This document shows positions 7,016-10,582 of a DNA stretch of 10,582 nt, piece after piece. A program made the position numbers and the translations under genes. Origin of the DNA: Planctomycetes bacterium GWF2_50_10 (GTDB lineage Bacteria; Planctomycetota; Phycisphaerae; Sedimentisphaerales; GWF2-50-10); assembly GCA_001824635.1 (NCBI GenBank), contig MHYB01000063.1:1-10582 (forward strand), written 5' to 3'. The first letter of the stretch is position 1; the number at the start of each line of letters is the position of its first letter. The notes beneath the pieces were generated by a model. That model saw only the letters and a list, made by a program, of their open reading frames with translations. It did no database searches and had not been told where the DNA came from.

Positions 7016-7588
7016 ATGCCCAATTATCACAGGCGAAAAATTGAGGGCGGTTGTTATTTCTTCACCGTCGTTACCGCTGGGCGAAGGCCATTGCTCTGCG
7101 ACGATTCGTCAAGGGAAATTTTGCGAGAGGTTTGGTTAAACGTCAAGTCTCATCGGCCCTTTACGATGATTGCGTTTTGCCTCATGCCCGATCACCTGCA
7201 TTGCATCTGGCAATTGCCCGAAAATGACAGCGATTACTCCGGCCGGTGGTCACAAATAAAAACGGCGTTCACCCGCAAATTCCTCGCTCACAATGCAACA
7301 CATCCGGTGGGCAAAAATTTGCCCACCCTACGAATTTCGCAATCGCGCATATCGAAACGAGAACAAGGTGTATGGCAGCGCCGGTTTTGGGAGCACCATA
7401 TCAGGGGCGAGGTCGATCTGGCTCGGCATATCGATTATATTCACACGAACCCCATTAAACATGGCCTAGTTGAAAAGCCCGAAGATTGGCCTTGGTCGAC
7501 GTACAAAAAGCATTGTGATGGCGGGAGGAAGATCGTTTGTTCATATGAGGAATTCGAAGATAATTATGGTGAATGCTTCAAGGGATAA
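7016..7588 (+). CDS. REP-associated tyrosine transposase (RAYT, Y1/HUH family)
   Basis: 190 aa, the usual size for a RAYT. It starts MPNYHRRKIEGGCYFFTVVT, a typical RAYT N terminus. Then comes CLMPDHLHCIW with the metal-binding H-x-H (His60, His62) of HUH nucleases. After that, VWQRRFWEHHIR (119-130) leads to HIDYIHTNPIKHGLV (138-152), where Tyr141 is the expected nucleophile, and KPEDWPWSTYKKH closes the family core. These enzymes nick single-stranded REP palindromes. All key residues are present, so it could be active. Odd: residues 96-106 (HPVGKNLPTLR) are encoded by a REP-like palindrome lying in frame within the gene. The ATG at 7016 agrees with the family start; there is no clear Shine-Dalgarno sequence. 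REP-like copies lie on both sides. Confidence 0.93.
   Translation: MPNYHRRKIEGGCYFFTVVTAGRRPLLCDDSSREILREVWLNVKSHRPFTMIAFCLMPDHLHCIWQLPENDSDYSGRWSQIKTAFTRKFLAHNATHPVGKNLPTLRISQSRISKREQGVWQRRFWEHHIRGEVDLARHIDYIHTNPIKHGLVEKPEDWPWSTYKKHCDGGRKIVCSYEEFEDNYGECFKG
7301..7332. repeat. REP-like palindrome B, inside the RAYT coding sequence
   Basis: CATCC is followed by perfect 10-bp arms GGTGGGCAAA (7306-7315) and TTTGCCCACC (7318-7327) with a 2-nt centre, then CTACG. The flanks CATCC and CTACG are the same as in copy C. It lies in frame and encodes HPVGKNLPTLR of the transposase. Confidence 0.9.
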
Positions 7589-7603
7589 ATTTCGTTTTGG
7601 GCG

Positions 7604-7640
7604 CATCCGGTGGGCAAAAATGAATTTTGCCCACCCTACG
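7604..7640. repeat. REP-like palindrome C, just after RAYT
   Basis: CATCC, then perfect 11-bp arms GGTGGGCAAAA (7609-7619) and TTTTGCCCACC (7625-7635) around a 5-nt centre, then CTACG. It lies 15 bp after the transposase stop, the usual place for a RAYT-linked REP, and may also shape the mRNA 3' end. Confidence 0.9.
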
Positions 7641-7721
7641 CTTGCGCTTTTAATTACCTTTCAAATTAATTCTTCTGCTTTTCGCGCAATGCGATACATG
7701 GGTATTCTCAGTGTTTCTTTC

Positions 7722-7804
7722 GCCCTTCCAGGGCTTTGGGGAAACGAGCATTGATTCCGGGGGTTTACGCCGCCCGGCTATGCGTTCTGATGCCCCGTCG
7801 GGGC
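7722..7804. other. GC-rich paired-hairpin intergenic element
   Basis: Two short perfect hairpins, GCCCT-TCC-AGGGC (7722-7734) and GCCCC-GTC-GGGGC (7792-7804), flank a stretch containing CCGGGGGTTTACGCCGCCCGGCTATG. The pattern (CGCCCTTCCAGGGCTT ... GGCTATG ... GCCCCGTCGGGGCTTGA) resembles dispersed intergenic repeats seen in several bacterial genomes that are often mis-called as genes. No coding sequence was found in 7589-8037 besides the RAYT remnant. Confidence 0.5.
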
Positions 7805-7855
7805 TTGAAGAAAAAAGGTCCATCACGGAGCAGGTGCAGCTTGGGCAAAGTTTTG

Positions 7856-7900
7856 TACGAGGAATTCGAAGATAATTATGGCGAATACTTCAAGGGCTAA
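7856..7900 (+). pseudogene. Remnant of a second RAYT 3' end
   Basis: Fourteen codons and a stop encode YEEFEDNYGEYFKG. This matches the last 14 residues of the intact RAYT (residues 177-190) except one Cys-to-Tyr change. Over the 45 nt the two copies differ at four bases, three of them silent, so the copy diverged under coding constraint before being cut down. The similarity continues through the following spacer into REP-like copy D, so the duplicated block is about 97 bp (7544-7640 versus 7856-7952). Sequence before 7856 shows no clear transposase homology. Confidence 0.8.
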
Positions 7901-7917
7901 ATTCCATCCTGGGCGGC

Positions 7918-7952
7918 AGATGGTGGGCAAAAAGGAATTTTGCCAGCATACG
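7918..7952. repeat. REP-like palindrome D (degenerate)
   Basis: GGTGGGCAAAA (7922-7932) is followed by TTTTGCCAGCATACG, which aligns to TTTTGCCCACCCTACG of copy C with several changes, so the right arm no longer pairs fully. Its position after the RAYT remnant parallels copy C after the intact gene. Confidence 0.75.
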
Positions 7953-7990
7953 AGGGATTTGGGGTCGGGTTGCGATACAAGTTATGGTAA

Positions 7991-8011
7991 TATAACAAAA
8001 ATTTTGTTATA
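7991..8011. promoter_or_regulatory. Perfect 21-bp palindrome, probable operator
   Basis: Perfect 10-bp arms TATAACAAAA and TTTTGTTATA lie around a single central A, 26 bp before the TTG start of the downstream gene. TATAAC at its left end could serve as a -10 element (a TTGCGA lies 15 bp upstream at 7970-7975), so a bound dimeric repressor would cover the promoter. It is too AT-rich for a terminator and does not match a known box I can name. Confidence 0.55.
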
Positions 8012-8025
8012 AGAATTGAATACTC

Positions 8026-8030
8026 GGAGG
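8026..8030 (+). promoter_or_regulatory. Shine-Dalgarno GGAGG setting a TTG start
   Basis: GGAGG ends 7 nt before TTG at 8038. The TTG directly precedes a textbook signal peptide, and no ATG lies nearby in frame, so TTG is the likely initiator. Confidence 0.75.
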
Positions 8031-8037
8031 TCTTAGT

Positions 8038-9324
8038 TTGAAAAAGATATACTTGTTAATTTTGATAAGCACGTTAATCATAAATCAAAAAACCTTTGGT
8101 ATATCTATTACCGAACAACAGTCTATATCTGTTAATTCCAAATCCGAAGACGCAAATACAAATGCACCTGTCGAAGGGCCTTGCAATTACATACAACTTC
8201 TGAACCAAGGCGTTTACGACTGTCGCAAGCAACTCCCTGATATTACGCTCAGTGCCGAAAAAATAGCTTCGCGTACCATTGCAGGCGGCAGGCTCTGGGT
8301 CGCGGGCAGACAAAGTGACTTTATCAGCGAAGTAAGCGGACGGGCCGGCGGTCTTTTGTGCATCAACCCTTTAGATGTTAAATCACTGCGCTCGGACGAC
8401 AGCATTCTCTATGCTGTTGCCGGCGAGCTGAACTCCGAGGACTTGACATTGCTCCGCACATGGAATGACAAGGGTATATATGTAGCAGCTTTTGCCTCCG
8501 GAGTATTGCCGCAGGATGCCAATCGTCACGGCCGGACAGTACTGATAAAAAATTCCATCTCGCCAGGTCTGCCTGTTAATTACGACAGCAAGCAAATGCT
8601 CTGCCCAGTTGATACTGTCCTGAATGTTCTGAATGTCTGGATGTGGACAGGTGAATTTGCCTCTGCTTCATTGAGGCGGGGCAAGATGCCTGTGTTTTAT
8701 CAGAGTTATGGAATAGAAGGTGCTCGAAAACGCGCAGAAAAATATACAGGCAGCGTGTTCCACAACGATGTCAACATCCCACCGATTGCGCCGGGTGTTT
8801 TAGGCAAAGCCTATGTGGATGCGGTACAAACTTCCCTCCACAACATTGTCACCCGTGACAGCAACGTATTGAACGACGCCGTTGTCGCTTGGTGTAAAGC
8901 CGAACAGGATCTCACGGCGGCCTGGGTAGTGGGACACATGTTTCCCGTTCACTTCCAGGACACACGATCACCGCAACCCATACCATTTAAAACGGCTTGG
9001 CATGACCAAAAGCTCGCCGTACCTGTAACGTCCAAGCAGTTTGTTCTGTACCTGGGTTACCAATATGCCCCGCAACTATTGATAGACCAAGCTGCCGCGG
9101 AGGGGTTTATTTTAGCTTACGCCAGCGTCCAATCTGCTCACCCCTCGCCTGCTGTCACCAACATTATTCATATTGATCCTGCATGGCCTTTGGCCGACGC
9201 GTGCGTGAATGTTCCTGGTTACGATATTCCTATTCTCCCTGCCAGCGGTGTAATCGATGCTGCCATCTATTGGTCACTATTGGCCGACTATTGCCAGTCA
9301 GAGCATCCGGTGGGCAAAAAATAA
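8038..9324 (+). CDS. Exported SIS-like (sugar-isomerase fold) protein of unknown function
   Basis: 428 aa. Residues 1-21 form a signal peptide (MKKIYLLILISTLIINQKTF, cleavage near Gly21), so the product is exported, with a low-complexity polar linker at 22-45. Residues 64-99 (SAEKIASRTIAGG, RLWVAGRQSDFISEV, GRAGGLLCINPL) resemble the phosphosugar-binding start of SIS domains (GGrlfvfG...ae...RaGGl). A second alpha/beta part follows at about 331-400 (FVLYLGYQYAPQLLID, GFILAYASV). Five to six cysteines are spread along the chain. SIS domains normally act in the cytosol on sugar phosphates, so an exported version is unusual. The SIS assignment is by pattern only, and catalytic residues were not identified. 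The last residues HPVGKK and the TAA stop are encoded by a REP-like palindrome, so the natural C terminus may have been replaced. A 21-bp palindrome lies upstream. It converges on pgi. Confidence 0.55.
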   Translation: MKKIYLLILISTLIINQKTFGISITEQQSISVNSKSEDANTNAPVEGPCNYIQLLNQGVYDCRKQLPDITLSAEKIASRTIAGGRLWVAGRQSDFISEVSGRAGGLLCINPLDVKSLRSDDSILYAVAGELNSEDLTLLRTWNDKGIYVAAFASGVLPQDANRHGRTVLIKNSISPGLPVNYDSKQMLCPVDTVLNVLNVWMWTGEFASASLRRGKMPVFYQSYGIEGARKRAEKYTGSVFHNDVNIPPIAPGVLGKAYVDAVQTSLHNIVTRDSNVLNDAVVAWCKAEQDLTAAWVVGHMFPVHFQDTRSPQPIPFKTAWHDQKLAVPVTSKQFVLYLGYQYAPQLLIDQAAAEGFILAYASVQSAHPSPAVTNIIHIDPAWPLADACVNVPGYDIPILPASGVIDAAIYWSLLADYCQSEHPVGKK

Positions 9325-9335
9325 TTTGCCCACCC
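9304..9335. repeat. REP-like palindrome E, forming the end of the SIS-like gene
   Basis: CATCC, then perfect 10-bp arms GGTGGGCAAA (9309-9318) and TTTGCCCACC (9325-9334) around a 6-nt centre. The TAA stop (9322-9324) lies in that centre. It is the only clear copy more than 1 kb from the RAYT gene. In the 3' UTR between convergent genes it may also act as an RNA hairpin. Confidence 0.88.
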
Positions 9336-9370
9336 AACTAACAAGTTAGACCGCGTACAATCTAAAGAAA

Positions 9371-9395
9371 CACGGCCTAGCTGCGATAGACCGTG
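9371..9395. other. Stem-loop between convergent genes
   Basis: CACGGCCTA and TAGACCGTG pair with one C-A mismatch around a 7-nt loop. It lies 34 bp past the pgi stop and 46 bp past the SIS-like gene stop. No T-run follows on either strand, so a factor-independent terminator is not well supported. Confidence 0.3.
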
Positions 9396-9428
9396 CCACT
9401 ACATCTATTCGAGGTCATTCTACTAAGA

Positions 9429-10582
9429 TCAGAGCAGGTAATTGGTGTCTGGTTTTAGGAAGGGGTTGATTTCGCCAGCTAGTTTTTCGTGGCCGGGTTT
9501 GCCCATTAGGGCGAAGGTGGCCAGTTTGCCTAGTTCGACGGCGGGCTGGTCGTAGGCGTCGATATCGAAGAGCAGGCCGGCGATGGAGGTGCTGGCTTCG
9601 TAGAAGCAGATGAACTGCCCTACCGCGTAGGCATCGACCTTATCGAAGTACACGGTCATGGACGGGCGTTTGCTCGCGGCGAGGGCGTATTCGGTGGCGA
9701 TCTTTTCGCTGTTGAGCAGCTTGCTCATCCTGGCGCCGGCGAGGTAGCCAAGTTCCGGTGCGATAGCTGGTGCGGGGCCGATGGTGATATCGGCATTGCC
9801 GAAATCGTTGACCTGCAGAAAGGTAAATATCTTATCGTTTGGCCCTTCGCGGTAGAGCTGCACCTGGCTGTGCTGATCGGTGGTGCCCAAGGCCTTTACC
9901 GGGGTGGGGCCGACGTTGACCTGCTCGCCATTGAGATTGACGGCTTTGCCGAGGCTTTCCGCCCAGAGCTGGCGGTACCAATCGGAAAGATCCTTGAGGG
10001 CATAGCAGTACGGCATGAGCACTGAAATATGCTTGCCGCGATTATAATAATGCCAGTTGATGGCGGCATTGATGGCGGCGGGGTTCTTGTGGAAATCTTC
10101 TTCGCTGACGCGTTTATCCATATCCCTTGCACCAGCGAGCAGTGCATCGATATCCACGCCGCAGACGTAGGCACTTAAGAGGCCTACCGCGCTTAAGACG
10201 GACCAGCGGCCGCCGACACCTGGTGGGACCTCAAGGGTAGTGAGGCCCTGGGAATCGGCGATCTTGCGCATCGTACCTTCCTTGGGGTCGGTGGTGGCGA
10301 TGATATGTTTTTTGAGGGCATCGGGGCCGAGCTTGCGGGTGATCATTTCGGTTATCACCTGGAGCTGGGCGGCAGTTTCGGCGGTCTGGCCGGACTTGCT
10401 GATGACGTTGAAGACTGTTTTTTCAAGCCGGGGCTCGACCCACTGCAAAAAGCTCATAAGCTGGGCGGGGTCGACATTATCGAAGACGAAGAGCCGCGGG
10501 GTTTTGCGGGCGGAGTCGTCGAGGTTATACATATATGGGTTGAGGGCGGTCTGGAGGGCGATATTGCCCAGGGCTGAGCCGC
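9429..10582 (-). CDS. pgi: Glucose-6-phosphate isomerase, C-terminal 383 residues (5' end beyond window)
   Basis: Interconverts glucose 6-phosphate and fructose 6-phosphate in glycolysis and gluconeogenesis; cytosolic. The open frame enters from the right edge (GSALGNIALQTALNPY...), so ATG 10532 is internal and not the start. In visible numbering: SKSGQTAET (61-69) is the phosphate-binding SIS loop; GVGGRWSVLSAVG (121-133) is PGI signature 1; WAESLGK (206-212) carries the expected catalytic Glu208; TDQHSQVQL (234-242) the conserved His237; and AYDQPAVELGK (342-352) is signature 2 ending in the conserved Lys352. The end PFLKPDTNYLL is complete. Roughly the first 60-150 residues are missing, depending on the PGI subfamily. 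It is GC-rich with housekeeping-like codon use. The neighbour at 8038 converges and is also SIS-like, but with no sign of co-transcription. Confidence 0.96.
   Translation of the reverse strand, partial: GSALGNIALQTALNPYMYNLDDSARKTPRLFVFDNVDPAQLMSFLQWVEPRLEKTVFNVISKSGQTAETAAQLQVITEMITRKLGPDALKKHIIATTDPKEGTMRKIADSQGLTTLEVPPGVGGRWSVLSAVGLLSAYVCGVDIDALLAGARDMDKRVSEEDFHKNPAAINAAINWHYYNRGKHISVLMPYCYALKDLSDWYRQLWAESLGKAVNLNGEQVNVGPTPVKALGTTDQHSQVQLYREGPNDKIFTFLQVNDFGNADITIGPAPAIAPELGYLAGARMSKLLNSEKIATEYALAASKRPSMTVYFDKVDAYAVGQFICFYEASTSIAGLLFDIDAYDQPAVELGKLATFALMGKPGHEKLAGEINPFLKPDTNYLL

Larger units (their letters stand above)
6793..7952 (+). mobile_element. RAYT/REP locus: transposase gene with flanking and internal REP-like palindromes
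   Basis: One RAYT gene (7016-7588) is surrounded by copies of a GGTGGGCAAA...TTTGCCCACC palindrome to its left (6793; inverted half-copy at 6909), inside it (7301) and to its right (7604 and 7922, the last degenerate). A remnant of a second RAYT 3' end sits beside the rightmost. This is the classic setting of REP-associated tyrosine transposases. No target-site duplications or ends could be defined, so the borders given are those of the outermost repeats. Confidence 0.6.

Noticed and set aside
5774..7588. DUF3644 + zinc ribbon + RAYT as one intact defence operon
   Set aside because: The zinc-ribbon ORF is only 19 codons and ends in a REP half-site, and the RAYT is a self-contained mobile unit, so an operon is not supported.
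7470..7754. 94-codon ORF running from the RAYT end across REP copy C into the hairpin element
   Set aside because: It overlaps the real transposase frame and translates repeats; no coherent domain.
6793..9335. The repeated GTGGGCAAA/TTTGCCCAC units as a CRISPR array
   Set aside because: Copies are palindromic, irregularly spaced by hundreds of bases, and linked to a RAYT; there are no regular spacers or cas genes.
10305..10577. 90-codon plus-strand ORF antisense to pgi
   Set aside because: Gly/Glu-rich translation typical of the reverse frame of a GC-rich gene; pgi on the other strand is certain.

Overview
The window looks like chromosomal DNA from a free-living bacterium, most likely of the Planctomycetota (Phycisphaerae-like) or a related PVC lineage. 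This is inferred from the fused MetX-MetW methionine enzyme, weak or absent Shine-Dalgarno sequences at several starts, a PilX-like membrane protein followed by an unrecognised repetitive exoplasmic domain, and a mix of GC-moderate housekeeping genes with AT-richer accessory genes. No rRNA or marker gene is present to prove it.

Layout: (1) 1-1557 holds the decayed 3' end of an accessory gene with a DUF3883 (NO VEIN C-terminal) nuclease-like domain, broken by a one-base frameshift near 324 and an in-frame TAG at 1288. A short ~10-11 bp tandem repeat follows (1619-1700). (2) 1747-1820 (-) is a tRNA-Val(CAC). A stem-loop and a possible 38-codon secreted or membrane micro-ORF follow. (3) 2225-3619 (+) encodes a PilX-like minor pilin/pseudopilin-type protein. 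It converges, with a 6-bp gap, on (4) 3626-5425 (-), a MetX-MetW fusion. (5) 5426-5773 is non-coding: a G-run tract, a heptamer tandem repeat and a probable promoter. (6) 5774-6784 (+) is a DUF3644 protein with a HEPN-type R-x4-H motif, followed by a truncated zinc-ribbon ORF. (7) 6793-7952 is a REP-associated tyrosine transposase (RAYT) locus with several REP-like palindromes, one inside the transposase reading frame, plus a remnant of a second RAYT 3' end. (8) 8038-9324 (+) encodes an exported SIS-like protein behind a perfect 21-bp palindrome; its last codons and stop come from a REP-like palindrome. (9) 9429-10582 (-) is the 3' part of glucose-6-phosphate isomerase (pgi), cut by the window edge.

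Housekeeping functions (MetXW, Pgi, tRNA-Val, pilin-like) are interleaved with accessory material. The two accessory genes recognisable by domain, DUF3883 and DUF3644, belong to families often seen in defence or RNA/DNA-cleavage settings, but here they are single genes (one broken), not an intact operon, so no complete new defence system can be claimed. The strongest unusual signal is the REP/RAYT module: its palindromes sit in frame inside one gene, supply the end of a second, and lie at the break-point of a third. The exported SIS-like protein with its own operator-like palindrome is the best candidate for unexplored biology.
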